NCBI RefSeq assembly: GCF_000711955.1
Contig: NZ_JONR01000011.1
Span: forward strand, 121,751-185,750
Length of the DNA: 64,000 nt
Reading direction: 5' to 3'
Source: Nevskia soli DSM 19509
Lineage (GTDB): Bacteria; Pseudomonadota; Gammaproteobacteria; Nevskiales; Nevskiaceae
In this document: positions 1 through 7,247 of the stretch, piece by piece
How positions within the stretch are numbered: position 1 is the stretch's first letter
Layout of the letters: each line of letters begins with the position of its first letter
Position numbers and translations under genes: made by a program
The notes under the pieces: model-generated
What the model was told of the DNA's origin: nothing
Databases searched by the model: none
Seen by the model: the letters and a program-made list of their open reading frames with translations, nothing else

Positions 1-31
1 TGGCCCGGATGACGCTGGTGATCTTGTTCAT
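1..31 (-). CDS. N-terminus of a gene running off the window
   Basis: An ATG at position 31 on the minus strand opens ten codons (M-N-K-I-T-S-V-I-R-A) before the window edge. It lies 2 nt after the stop of the DUF4398 lipoprotein and has a purine-rich stretch (GGGGAGTTGAG) in front, so it looks translationally coupled. DUF4398 genes are often followed by OmpA-family genes. That identity is inference only. Confidence 0.45.
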   Translation of the reverse strand, partial: MNKITSVIRA

Positions 32-33
32 GC

Positions 34-420
34 TCAACTCCCCGAACCGCGTTGTGTTTCCTGACGCAAGGTATTGCTGTTCTTCTGCAGCTCCTGGTTG
101 ACCGCCTCGGCCTTGGCCAGGCGCGAGCGCGACGAAGCCAGCTGGGCATCGACACGGGCCTCATCGGCAAGCTGCCGCGCCTGCGCCATGCTCGGCTCAT
201 CGCCCTTCGCCACATCGGCGCGCGCCGCGGTGAGCTTTTCATGCGCGGTGCGCATTTCCAGCGGCGCCGCATCGGCGGCGTGATCGTTGTCCGCGTCGGT
301 GATGGCGATTTCAGCCGCCTGCATGGCGTCGGAAGGAGGCTGCGGCGCGGCGGCGCAGGCAGCCAGCGCGAGCGCTCCTCCGGCGAGCAGGAAGCGGTGC
401 AAATGGATGCCTGTTTTCAT
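34..420 (-). CDS. DUF4398-type lipoprotein
   Basis: A 128-residue protein. The N-terminus is a lipoprotein signal with lipobox L-A-A-C (Cys22), so the mature protein should be membrane-anchored in the envelope. The rest is Ala/Glu/Arg-rich and helical, with the pattern A..KL..A...V..GD....A..LA.EA..DA.LA, which matches DUF4398. A longer in-frame reading to 540 is possible, but the ATG at 420 sits directly before the signal peptide and is preferred. Palindrome site A lies 105 bp upstream. The gene is probably first in an operon with the partial gene at the window edge. The family has no firm biochemical role. Confidence 0.8.
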   Translation of the reverse strand: MKTGIHLHRFLLAGGALALAACAAAPQPPSDAMQAAEIAITDADNDHAADAAPLEMRTAHEKLTAARADVAKGDEPSMAQARQLADEARVDAQLASSRSRLAKAEAVNQELQKNSNTLRQETQRGSGS

Positions 421-524
421 ATGGTGACCTTTGAACTGATTGGCGAACCTGGGCGGCGAAACCGCACCGGGCCGCTGCGGGTTTCTCGTAGCGCAAGGTT
501 TACGCGAATGGCATGTCCGGGTCC

Positions 525-538
525 GTCTGTCAGCGCAC
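525..538. promoter_or_regulatory. Palindromic site A of the GTNCG-N4-CGNAC family
   Basis: On the minus strand it reads GTGCGCTGACAGAC, one mismatch from GTNCG-N4-CGNAC, followed by GGA. It lies 105 bp upstream of the DUF4398 lipoprotein start. It is one of ten related sites in the first 7.2 kb. Confidence 0.5.
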
Positions 539-559
539 ATAGGCTGCCGGCGGCCACGG

Positions 560-706
560 TTAGAGCCTTCTGCCCTGGATGACGCGGATCAGCACGACGA
601 TGATGGCGATCACCAGCAACACATGGATGAAGCCGCCCATCGAAAAGGAAGTCAGCATTCCCAGGGCCCAGAGAATGATCAGGATGACGGCGATTGTTTC
701 GAGCAT
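560..706 (-). CDS. lmo0937-type small membrane protein
   Basis: A 48-residue, almost wholly hydrophobic protein. It has two predicted membrane segments: one of I/L/V residues from about 4 to 20, the other from about 23 to 42. It ends in a short basic tail (R-V-I-Q-G-R-R-L). Size and pattern match the lmo0937/DUF5670 family, which often accompanies stress genes. The ATG at 706 has GGAGAC upstream. A reading upstream to 805 adds a non-conserved leader and is rejected. Palindrome site B lies 92 bp upstream and is shared with the divergent Crp/Fnr gene. Confidence 0.8.
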   Translation of the reverse strand: MLETIAVILIILWALGMLTSFSMGGFIHVLLVIAIIVVLIRVIQGRRL

Positions 707-797
707 GGGATGTCTCCGGTGGTTGTGCGGCAACGCGCTGCAATCTCTTGGCTTGGATGCGGCGGCGCATCTTTCCATGCCGGGATCGCCTTCATCC

Positions 798-811
798 GTG
801 CGCAATCGAAC
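798..811. promoter_or_regulatory. Palindromic site B
   Basis: GTGCGCAATCGAAC is a perfect GTNCG-N4-CGNAC match. It lies between the divergent lmo0937-type gene (92 bp away) and the first Crp/Fnr gene (66-78 bp away), so one site could serve both directions. Confidence 0.55.
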
Positions 812-888
812 ACAGCGGACGCCGGATTGGACTATGCTAAGCCGAACGGAATCTCATACCCGTCGCTCTCGCGCGAATGGTGGCCGCC

Positions 889-1617
889 ATGTCCGAAACT
901 CCCAGACCGCAACAAAACCACCTCCTGGCCGCCCTGCCGGCCGAAGTGATGGCGCGCCTGCTGCCGCACCTGGAACTGGTGTCGCTGCCCCTGGGCAAGG
1001 TGCTGTACGAATCCGGCGATACCCTGCGCCACGTCTACTTCCCCACCGACTGCATCGTTTCCATGCTCTATGTCATGGAAAACGGCGCGTCGGCGGAAAT
1101 CTCGGTGGTCGGCAACGAGGGCCTGATCGGCGTGGCCCTGTTCATGGGCGGCGAAACCACCCCCAGCCGCGCCGTGGTGCAAAGCGCCGGCCATGCCTAC
1201 CAGATGCTGGGCCAGCGGCTCAAGGACGAATTCAACCGCCACGGCGAGTTGCTGCTGCTGATGCTGCGCTACACCCAGTCCCTGATCACCCAGATGGCGC
1301 AGACGGCCGTGTGCAACCGGCACCATTCCATCGATCAGCAGCTATGCCGCTGGCTGCTGCTCTCGCTCGACCGCCTGCAGGACAACCACCTGGTCATGAC
1401 GCAGGAACTGATCGCCAATATGCTCGGCGTGCGCCGCGAAGGCGTCACCGACGCCGCCGGCAAGCTGCAGAAGCTCGGCGTGATCGAATACAGCCGCGGC
1501 AAGATCACCGTGCTCGACCGCCCCAAGCTGGAGCAGCTGAGCTGTGAGTGCTACGCCGTGGTCAAGAAGGAAACCGACCGCCTGCTGCACTACGTTCCAG
1601 CCCGAACCCGAGCTTGA
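889..1617 (+). CDS. Crp/Fnr-family transcriptional regulator 1
   Basis: A 242-residue cytoplasmic regulator. The N-terminal cyclic-nucleotide-binding-like beta-roll spans about residues 10-130 and contains HVYFPTDCIVS and GNEGLIGVALFMGGE. A dimerisation helix follows, then a C-terminal winged HTH with MTQELIANMLGVRREGVTDAAG at about 165-187. The FNR-type N-terminal cysteine cluster is absent, so an iron-sulfur oxygen sensor is unlikely. ATG 877 is an alternative start four codons earlier; neither has a strong ribosome site. Two close paralogues follow within 4 kb. Palindrome site B is upstream. The effector is unknown. Confidence 0.9.
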   Translation: MSETPRPQQNHLLAALPAEVMARLLPHLELVSLPLGKVLYESGDTLRHVYFPTDCIVSMLYVMENGASAEISVVGNEGLIGVALFMGGETTPSRAVVQSAGHAYQMLGQRLKDEFNRHGELLLLMLRYTQSLITQMAQTAVCNRHHSIDQQLCRWLLLSLDRLQDNHLVMTQELIANMLGVRREGVTDAAGKLQKLGVIEYSRGKITVLDRPKLEQLSCECYAVVKKETDRLLHYVPARTRA

Positions 1618-1682
1618 CCAGGGGGCCGTGCACCGGCAAGTACCGATCGGGAATCTGGCCGCTCAGCCGGTATCCGGTGGCT

Positions 1683-2087
1683 TTAGTGCATCTTCTGCAG
1701 ATTGCGGTTTGCGATTTCTGTCACCGTTCCATTCGAATCGTCGGTGGTTTCCCGGACGGCAGGATAATCATGCGCCGCGGTGTCGTTCTCGATGGCCAGG
1801 CGGAATTGCTCACGCGCGGCCGCCGGTTCACCGGTATTCATATAGACCGCACCGAGATCCAGGTGCGCCATCGCCAGGTTGGGCTCGATTTCCAGCGCCC
1901 GTTCGAAATACGGTTTGGCGCGGGCATAATCCTTCTTCCGCATGTAGTTGAAGCCGGTATCCGTCAGCGAAGTACTTTTTCTTACTTCGGCAGTACTCGG
2001 CACTGCCCCGGCCTGCACGCTGGCGCTCGCGGTGATTGCAAGCAGGGCGGCGGCAACTAGGGATTTCTGAAAGAGAGTCTTCTTCAT
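1683..2087 (-). CDS. Exported TPR-repeat protein
   Basis: A 134-residue protein with an N-terminal signal peptide (KK, then a hydrophobic stretch ending A-S-A-S-V-Q-A-G). Two TPR-like helical pairs cover about residues 41-105 (YMRKKDYARAKPYFERALEI, then a second repeat with LGAVYMNTGEPAAAREQF). The ATG at 2087 has AGGAAATATCC upstream. TPR proteins act as binding scaffolds, and this one probably works in the periplasm. It converges with Crp/Fnr gene 1. Palindrome site C lies 118 bp upstream. Partner unknown. Confidence 0.8.
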   Translation of the reverse strand: MKKTLFQKSLVAAALLAITASASVQAGAVPSTAEVRKSTSLTDTGFNYMRKKDYARAKPYFERALEIEPNLAMAHLDLGAVYMNTGEPAAAREQFRLAIENDTAAHDYPAVRETTDDSNGTVTEIANRNLQKMH

Positions 2088-2204
2088 GGATATTTCCTGT
2101 AAAAGTGAGCGGCTCCCAGGATCGGCATGCAGCGGCAGTTAGGCCGCACTGCGCACCGATACCAGGAATTTGATTCAGGATAGGCAAACGCTGCGCCGGG
2201 GTCT

Positions 2205-2218
2205 GTACGCTGTCTCAC
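2205..2218. promoter_or_regulatory. Palindromic site C
   Basis: On the minus strand it reads GTGAGACAGCGTAC, with one half-site mismatch, followed by AGA. It lies 118 bp upstream of the TPR gene. The rest of the 2088-2327 interval shows no gene. Confidence 0.45.
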
Positions 2219-2327
2219 GTTGCGCTGCGCAGTAACGGAAAGCACAAACAGCCAGGATCCACGCAACCATTGCAAATCCAGCCACGCCAATCTTCAGCGA
2301 TTCATCCCTGGTCGAAAACGCGCAGCT

Positions 2328-2555
2328 TCACGACGGTTTCTTTCCCTGGCTCATGAGGTCGTCATCACCCTTGGCCGGGCCCGGTGGAGGACTCACGGTA
2401 TCGTTCGCAGCCGCGGGGCTGAACTTGCGTACGACGCCATAGCTCCTGGGCATGGGCGCCAGGGCATCCGGCGAATCGCCGGACTCCATTGATGAATTCC
2501 CGTCGGCGGCCTTGGCCGCACCTTCGGACGCGCCTGGTTTCCTGGTCTCTTTCAT
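2328..2555 (-). CDS. Small hydrophilic hypothetical protein
   Basis: A 75-residue polar protein, rich in Pro, Ser, Gly, Lys and Asp, with no signal peptide or membrane segment. It sits 24 bp after the stop of the His/Gly-rich exported protein on the same strand and could share its transcript. The ribosome site is weak (GGACGGATCAC). I recognise no family. It may be a disordered stress-type protein or a chance reading frame. Confidence 0.35.
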   Translation of the reverse strand: MKETRKPGASEGAAKAADGNSSMESGDSPDALAPMPRSYGVVRKFSPAAANDTVSPPPGPAKGDDDLMSQGKKPS

Positions 2556-2579
2556 GTGATCCGTCCGGCTTCCGTACGA

Positions 2580-2912
2580 CTATCGAATGTGGATCGGAAA
2601 GAACAGGCTGACGCCCGAGGACTGCTCCGGCGGGTAATACACCGGTGCCGGCGCATACACCGGAACGGGCTCGTACTCGGGACGGCCGCGCCAGTCACGG
2701 CGGTCATAGCCGTGGCGCCAATGACCGCGATCGCCGCCGCCGTAGTAGCCATGGTGATGACCGCGATCGCCGCGGTCGCCACGCTCGTGATCACGGTCGG
2801 CCAGCGCCGGGCACAGGGCCATGCCGCCGATCATCGACAGCAGGACCACAGCGGCGCCGGCCTTGCCGGCGGTGAAACGGAAGCCGGGGCTTCGTGTCGT
2901 TGAATTCTTCAT
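2580..2912 (-). CDS. Exported His/Gly/Arg/Tyr-rich small protein
   Basis: A 110-residue protein. It has a signal peptide (basic start, hydrophobic core about residues 18-36, A-L-A cleavage). A low-complexity region rich in D, R, G, H and Y follows (about 38-80), then Pro/Tyr/Val repeats (Y-E-P-V-P-V-Y-A-P-A-P-V-Y-Y-P-P) and a short hydrophobic end. The cluster of His and Asp could bind metal, but this is inference. No named family fits with certainty. The ATG at 2912 follows GGATGAATCCCC. Confidence 0.6.
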   Translation of the reverse strand: MKNSTTRSPGFRFTAGKAGAAVVLLSMIGGMALCPALADRDHERGDRGDRGHHHGYYGGGDRGHWRHGYDRRDWRGRPEYEPVPVYAPAPVYYPPEQSSGVSLFFPIHIR

Positions 2913-2988
2913 GGGGATTCATCCATTGGTGGAGTGAGTCCCCGGCACGCGGCCGGGGTTTCGCATCACGATTCGGTACGGCTTCCGA

Positions 2989-3561
2989 TCAGCCGGCCTT
3001 GCTGGCCATGCGCTTCATCGCCTTGTGGCCGCGCTTGCGGAAAATCTCGTCCGCATTCTTCTTCTGCGCGTCCGACATGCTGCCGTAGAGGGTCTCGAAC
3101 GCCGGGGCGAACTTCTGGATGCCGTCGGCATGCGCCTCGGCGATCCTGGCATAGGAATTCAGATCGTCGACCGCCGTCATGCCGCCGCCCTGGCTGGCGC
3201 GTGCCTGCACCAGCGGCGCCATGGTGCTGGCGTTGTCGCGCATCACCGCGGCGACCTTGGACCAGGAATCTTCCTGCGCGGCGGTGATGGCCAGGCGGGT
3301 ATGCAGATCGTCGATCCGCGTTTCGACCTTGTCACCCTTGTCGCCCTTGTGGGGAATGTTCTCCCTGGACGCCGGCTGGCCCGCGGCCGGCGCCGCGGAC
3401 GCCGTCGGCTCCGTATCCGCGGCCGAAACCTGCACCATCTGCGGCGCCGAAGCCGGGGCATCCGCCGCATGGGCCGGGATCAGGATGCCGATGGAGGCGA
3501 GGAAAGCAATCGTGGCGACGGCATACGCCGGGACGGCGGGCTTGAGGAAAATTCTTTGCAT
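2989..3561 (-). CDS. Spy/CpxP-like LTXXQ-family periplasmic protein
   Basis: A 190-residue exported protein with a signal peptide ending near A-H-A-A (about residue 33). A disordered Ala/Pro/Ser region follows. The helical domain has two Spy-type elements: R-L-A-I-T-A-A-Q-E (about 90-100) and M-S-D-A-Q-K-K-N-A-D-E-I-F (about 160-173), variants of the LTxxQ motif. In the family such proteins are periplasmic chaperones or envelope-stress dampers. The ATG at 3561 has GGAG seven bases upstream. Palindrome site D lies 145 bp upstream. Assignment is by motif only. Confidence 0.7.
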   Translation of the reverse strand: MQRIFLKPAVPAYAVATIAFLASIGILIPAHAADAPASAPQMVQVSAADTEPTASAAPAAGQPASRENIPHKGDKGDKVETRIDDLHTRLAITAAQEDSWSKVAAVMRDNASTMAPLVQARASQGGGMTAVDDLNSYARIAEAHADGIQKFAPAFETLYGSMSDAQKKNADEIFRKRGHKAMKRMASKAG

Positions 3562-3705
3562 GATCTGACTCCGGACTGGGGAATGAGGAATGGCGCTGCG
3601 CGCCTGGGATGCGGCGCGGCGGTTGCGTACCGCGCGCGTCGATCGCTTCGCTCGCGTGGCACCGGGCCGACGCGCTCAACTTAGGCGCCGGTCAAATCGG
3701 CGTCC

Positions 3706-3719
3706 GTGCGTTGTCGAAC
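3706..3719. promoter_or_regulatory. Palindromic site D
   Basis: On the minus strand it reads GTTCGACAACGCAC, a perfect GTNCG-N4-CGNAC match, followed by GGA. It lies 145 bp upstream of the Spy-like gene and forms an inverted pair with site E. Confidence 0.55.
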
Positions 3720-3791
3720 ATTGACGCCGGGCGGTCGCGGCACTCCCGGCGAGCCTGCCCGCATGGCCTCCGCGGCCGGGCACGGGTCAAT

Positions 3792-3805
3792 GTGCGCAAG
3801 CGTAC
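3792..3805. promoter_or_regulatory. Palindromic site E
   Basis: GTGCGCAAGCGTAC on the plus strand is a perfect match, followed by GGA. It lies 101 bp before the proposed ATT start of Crp/Fnr gene 2. Sites D and E extend outside the core into inverted matching flanks (CATTGAC). Confidence 0.55.
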
Positions 3806-3905
3806 GGATCGCAACCTCGTCCTGCGCTATTACTGTGTCCGGCGGAGTCGTGCCTGTCGCCAACAGCGCCGTACCGGCACCCTACGCCGCCCCAGGAGTC
3901 CGCAC

Positions 3906-4625
3906 ATTCAACCCTCACATCAACCCCAGCAGAACCGCCTTCTGGCCGTTCTGCCGGAAGCCGAACGCGGCCGCCTGTATCCCTTTCTCGAACGGATACC
4001 GATGAAGCTCGGCCACGTGTTGTACGAGTCCGGCATCGCCCTCCAGCACATCTACTTCCCCGCCGACTGCATCGTTTCCCTGCTCTACGTGATGGAGAAC
4101 GGCGCCTCGGCTGAGATCGCCGTGGTGGGCAACGAGGGCATGGTCGGCGTTTCCCTGTTCATGGGCGGAGAAACCACGCCCAGCCGCGCCGTGGTGCAGA
4201 GCGCCGGTCACGCCTACCGCCTGAAAGGCGAGTTGCTGAAAGCCGAATTCGGCCGCTCCGGCGCCACCCAGCACCTGCTGCTGCGCTACACCCAGGCGCT
4301 GCTGACGCAGATGGCGCAGACCGCGGTCTGCAACCGGCATCACACGGTGGAGCAGCAGCTCTGCCGCTGGCTGCTGCTGAGCCTCGACCGCTTGTCCGAC
4401 AATAACCTGACCATGACCCAGGAACTGATCGCCAATATGCTGGGCGTGCGCCGCGAAGGCGTCACCGAGGCCGCCGGCCGGCTCCAGGCCAGCGGCCTGA
4501 TCAGCTACAGCCGCGGAAAGATCACCGTGCTCGACCGGCCGCGCCTGGAGAGAAAGGTCTGCGAGTGCTACGCCGTGGTCAAGAAGGAGTCCGACCGGCT
4601 GCTGCCCGACACGATGGCGAGTTGA
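3906..4625 (+). CDS. Crp/Fnr-family transcriptional regulator 2, probable ATT start
   Basis: About 239 residues, clearly paralogous to regulator 1: the sensor domain shares VMENGASAEI and GETTPSRAVVQSAGHAY, and the HTH shares MTQELIANMLGVRREGVT. The homologous start region lacks ATG, GTG or TTG. Instead AGGAG (3894-3898) stands seven bases before an in-frame ATT at 3906. That start gives a length like the paralogues (242 and 235 residues). The alternatives are GTG 3792, which lies inside the palindrome and adds a non-conserved leader, or a base error. Site E is 101 bp upstream. The effector is unknown. Confidence 0.85.
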   Translation: MQPSHQPQQNRLLAVLPEAERGRLYPFLERIPMKLGHVLYESGIALQHIYFPADCIVSLLYVMENGASAEIAVVGNEGMVGVSLFMGGETTPSRAVVQSAGHAYRLKGELLKAEFGRSGATQHLLLRYTQALLTQMAQTAVCNRHHTVEQQLCRWLLLSLDRLSDNNLTMTQELIANMLGVRREGVTEAAGRLQASGLISYSRGKITVLDRPRLERKVCECYAVVKKESDRLLPDTMAS

Positions 4626-4688
4626 GGACCAGCCTGCCTGCCGCTCGCGGCCGGGAATCGCAAGTATCGGGACCACACTTCAGGCTAT

Positions 4689-4702
4689 GCGCGACAACGC
4701 AC
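4689..4702. promoter_or_regulatory. Palindromic site H
   Basis: GCGCGACAACGCAC has one mismatch to GTNCG-N4-CGNAC and is followed by TGA. It lies 99 bp before Crp/Fnr gene 3. Confidence 0.45.
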
Positions 4703-4800
4703 TGAAAAGCCAGCGATGACAGCCTACCCTCGCCAATCCGAGCCGCGCCGCCACGATCCTCGTAGCGCCGGCACGGCTCTTCATATGGCAGGAAGCATCA

Positions 4801-5508
4801 ATGCCACACGCAACTCCCGCACCGGTAGCCAATCGCTTGCTGGGGGCCTTGCCGCGACAAGTCCAGCAAAGGATGCAGCAACGCTGCGAGCCGGTCGAAC
4901 TGGTTTACGGCGAGGTCCTGTGCGAATCCGGTGAACACATCCGGCACGTCTACTTCCCCACCAGCGGCTTCATTTCCCTGGTGACGGTGCTGAAAAGCAA
5001 GTCTTCCCTGGAAGTCGGCCTGATCGGCGACGAGGGCATGCTCGGCGTCTCGCTGGCCCTGGGCGTCGACACCTCCCCCGTGCGCGCCCTGGTGCAGGGA
5101 TCCGGCTCCGCCCTGCGCATGCCGGCCGCCATCTTCCGCAGCGAACTGGAACGCAGCCCGGCCCTGCGCCATGACCTCGATCGCTATATCCATGTGCTGC
5201 TGGCCCAGCTCGCGCAAACCGCGGCCTGCACCTGCTTCCACGTCATCGAAGCGCGCCTGGCGCGCTGGCTGCTGATGACCCACGACCGCGCCCACGCCGA
5301 CCACTTCTACCTGACCCATGCGCTGCTCTCGGAAATGCTCGGTGTACGCCGCAGCGGCGTCACCCGCGCCGCCGGCGAGCTGCAGAAAAGGAAGCTCATC
5401 CACTATAGCCGCGGCGACGTCACCATTCTCGACCGCAAGGGCCTGGAGCGCGCATCCTGCGAATGCTATGCCGCGGTGGTCGCGGACTACGGTCGCTTCT
5501 TCGGCTAG
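4801..5508 (+). CDS. Crp/Fnr-family transcriptional regulator 3
   Basis: A 235-residue regulator with the same layout as the other two: beta-roll sensor domain (HVYFPTSGFISLV, then GDEGMLGVSLALG), dimer helix, and HTH (LTHALLSEMLGVRRSGVTRAAG). It is more diverged from regulators 1 and 2 than they are from each other. The recognition-helix core GVRR.GVT..A is kept in all three, so they may bind related DNA. The start is ATG 4801 with AGGAAG upstream. A strong intrinsic terminator follows at 5689. Confidence 0.9.
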   Translation: MPHATPAPVANRLLGALPRQVQQRMQQRCEPVELVYGEVLCESGEHIRHVYFPTSGFISLVTVLKSKSSLEVGLIGDEGMLGVSLALGVDTSPVRALVQGSGSALRMPAAIFRSELERSPALRHDLDRYIHVLLAQLAQTAACTCFHVIEARLARWLLMTHDRAHADHFYLTHALLSEMLGVRRSGVTRAAGELQKRKLIHYSRGDVTILDRKGLERASCECYAAVVADYGRFFG

Positions 5509-5688
5509 CGGGATGCGCGGCGCCGCAGCGGCAGCAAGGCGGCATGGGTGCGTTGCCGCACGGAACCGGCGGCCGGGCGGGCGTAGCGTGGCGGATGAAT
5601 CAGCGGTAACTCTGATCCACGCATTTTCTCCCCCAAGAGCTTCCGGTTCTGTTTTCCCCCGACCGGGACTCCGCGTGGATCCGACCTT

Positions 5689-5728
5689 AGCCCGTCCGCA
5701 CGGCCCCCCTTCGCGGACGGGCTTTTTT
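5689..5728 (+). terminator. Intrinsic terminator after Crp/Fnr gene 3
   Basis: A perfect 11-bp stem (AGCCCGTCCGC at 5689-5699, complement at 5713-5723) is followed by T6 at 5723-5728. Confidence 0.85.
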
Positions 5729-5787
5729 GTCGGGGCCATCCACGGCCTCCCGGCCGCCCGCCTGTGGACGATCGGCAGCATTGCTTG

Positions 5788-5801
5788 GTGCGGCAACGTA
5801 C
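5788..5801. promoter_or_regulatory. Palindromic site I
   Basis: GTGCGGCAACGTAC is a perfect GTNCG-N4-CGNAC match followed by GGA. It lies 101 bp before the small membrane gene at 5902. Confidence 0.5.
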
Positions 5802-5901
5802 GGAAGCTGGCGCTGCCTCAGCCTATCTTCAGCCGGTGCAGTTTGCCGGACAGGTCTGGCAGCTGCTTGAAGAGCTGTCCGGGCTTCGGGCGATACGAAA
5901 C

Positions 5902-6258
5902 ATGATCCGACACCATATCGCCCAGGACCTTCTTTCCGCGGAAGCGGCGCCGCTGTACCTCGAGGCGGGCATGCCTGCGAGTGCACATGCGGCGCTGCTT
6001 TCAGGAGCGGTGGAGACGCACCCCGGGAGTGATCCTCCCCAGGCGGGCACTCCGCCCCATCCATTTGCCTACTATGCGTCGCCGCTGTCGACGGTGGTTC
6101 TGCTGGCGGTCTCGATCATCGCCTTGTCGGCCTTGATCAGGCTGCTGCGGGACGCAATCTCGCTGCGGCGCGGGCGTGATTGCGTCAGCGGACCAATCGT
6201 CGCATCCCTGATGCACCCGCTGCGCGTTCCCGCTACGTTCTCCATCGAACAGAACTGA
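5902..6258 (+). CDS. Small single-pass membrane protein, unknown
   Basis: A 118-residue protein with a polar, Ala/His/Pro-containing first half and one strong membrane segment at about residues 60-83 (STVVLLAVSIIALSALIRLL). A basic stretch follows (RDAISLRRGR). No family recognised. The ATG at 5902 was chosen because palindrome site I stands 101 bp upstream, the same distance as for several neighbours. A longer reading from 5764 would run through the site. The layout resembles the gene at 7248. Confidence 0.5.
   Translation: MIRHHIAQDLLSAEAAPLYLEAGMPASAHAALLSGAVETHPGSDPPQAGTPPHPFAYYASPLSTVVLLAVSIIALSALIRLLRDAISLRRGRDCVSGPIVASLMHPLRVPATFSIEQN
6237..6250. promoter_or_regulatory. Palindromic site J
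   Basis: GTTCTCCATCGAAC has one half-site mismatch and lies 74 bp before the collagen-like lipoprotein. It overlaps the last codons of the preceding gene. Confidence 0.4.
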
Positions 6259-6323
6259 ACCTGCCGGGTGTCCACACTGCAGGCTGCGGCCGAGTTCGCC
6301 GCGCCAACGCATCAGGTGCACTC

Positions 6324-6668
6324 ATGAAATATTCAATTCCCCTTGCTGCTCTGGTCGTGGCCTTCGGCCTCGGCGCCTGTGATCGGCCCGCTCCGCAGAC
6401 CGTGATCGTCCCCGCAGCGGTACCGGGGCCTGCCGGCCCGGCCGGTGCAACCGGTGCAACCGGCGATACCGGCAGCAAGGGCGCCCCCGGCTACACCGGC
6501 CAGACCGGCGCCAGCGGTGATCCGGGCAGCAAGGGTGAGACCGGTGATACCGGGAGCACCGGCGCGCCGGGCGCAACCGGCGATACGGGCGCCAACGGCC
6601 GGCCGGGAGAGAAGGGTAAGACCGGCACCACCGGCAGCACCGTGGTCGTCGTCCCGCCGTCTTCGTAA
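6324..6668 (+). CDS. Collagen-like Gly-X-Y repeat lipoprotein
   Basis: A 114-residue protein. The lipoprotein signal has lipobox L-G-A-C (Cys19). After a short linker, about 24 uninterrupted Gly-X-Y triplets run from about residue 33 to 106. They are rich in Thr, Ala, Asp, Lys and Ser, with Pro at X or Y (GPAGPAGATGATGDTGSKG and similar). It ends in a V-V-V-V-P-P-S-S tail. Bacterial collagen-like proteins form trimeric rods, usually on the surface, so this could be a membrane-anchored short rod. No globular head is present. The start is the ATG before the signal. Site J is upstream. Confidence 0.8.
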   Translation: MKYSIPLAALVVAFGLGACDRPAPQTVIVPAAVPGPAGPAGATGATGDTGSKGAPGYTGQTGASGDPGSKGETGDTGSTGAPGATGDTGANGRPGEKGKTGTTGSTVVVVPPSS

Positions 6669-6740
6669 TCGGTCGAAAACAGGGCCAAACGCGCGGGGTG
6701 TGCAATCACATCCCGCGCCGTCCCGATCCGCAAGCGGCTC

Positions 6741-7052
6741 CTACAGCTTGTACTGCTGCAGGAAATTCCTGACCCGCCGGCCCGCTTCTTCGGCGCTGAG
6801 TGCGTAACGTTCCTGCACCATACCCGTCAGGGTGTCGGCCTGTCCGCCGGTGTTCAACAACTCTTCCTCGCTGAACCTGGACCAGACGATCCGGGCGCTG
6901 CCGATATGCTTCTTCCACTTGGCGGGAATCACGCCGGCCGCCGCTGCGGCCTCGGGAACCCGTGCGGTCACGTTGCCGAGGTTCTGGGCTGTTTCAGTCC
7001 GGGTGATGTTGCCGGGGCCGCTGGCGACCGGCGGCTGTGCCTGTTTGCTCAT
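6741..7052 (-). CDS. CsbD-family stress protein with N-terminal extension
   Basis: A 103-residue soluble protein. The C-terminal 60 residues match CsbD (WKKHIGSARIVWSRFSEEEL, then a L.GMVQERY....EEA...V..F pattern). The N-terminal 43 residues are a Pro/Ala/Thr-rich extension not typical of the usual 60-70-residue family members. CsbD proteins are abundant general-stress proteins of unknown mechanism. Palindrome site F lies 101 bp upstream. Confidence 0.75.
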   Translation of the reverse strand: MSKQAQPPVASGPGNITRTETAQNLGNVTARVPEAAAAAGVIPAKWKKHIGSARIVWSRFSEEELLNTGGQADTLTGMVQERYALSAEEAGRRVRNFLQQYKL

Positions 7053-7152
7053 GAAAACTCCAATGAAAATCCGGACCCGATTCGCCGTGCGAAGTTGCCG
7101 CGAAAATCCGGGTGAAACCGGCGTAATTTACGCATGCCCCTGCATGACGTCT

Positions 7153-7166
7153 GTACGTCTTCGCAC
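7153..7166. promoter_or_regulatory. Palindromic site F
   Basis: On the minus strand it reads GTGCGAAGACGTAC, a perfect match followed by AGA. It lies 101 bp upstream of the CsbD gene. Confidence 0.55.
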
Positions 7167-7199
7167 TTAGGCGGAGACCATCCTCCGCAATCACCCTGC

Positions 7200-7213
7200 G
7201 TCTGCCAGCGCAC
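7200..7213. promoter_or_regulatory. Palindromic site G
   Basis: GTCTGCCAGCGCAC has one half-site mismatch and is followed by AGA. It differs from site A by a single base. It stands before the small membrane gene on the plus strand and is 47 bp from site F. Confidence 0.4.
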
Positions 7214-7247
7214 AGATGGCCATGGCGAACTTCGCCGACCATACCGC

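Noticed and set aside
2568..2591. A further match to the palindrome at the end of the His/Gly-rich gene (GTACG...CGAAT)
   Set aside because: The half-sites are separated by five bases, one half is degenerate, and it lies only about 15 bp before the next start.
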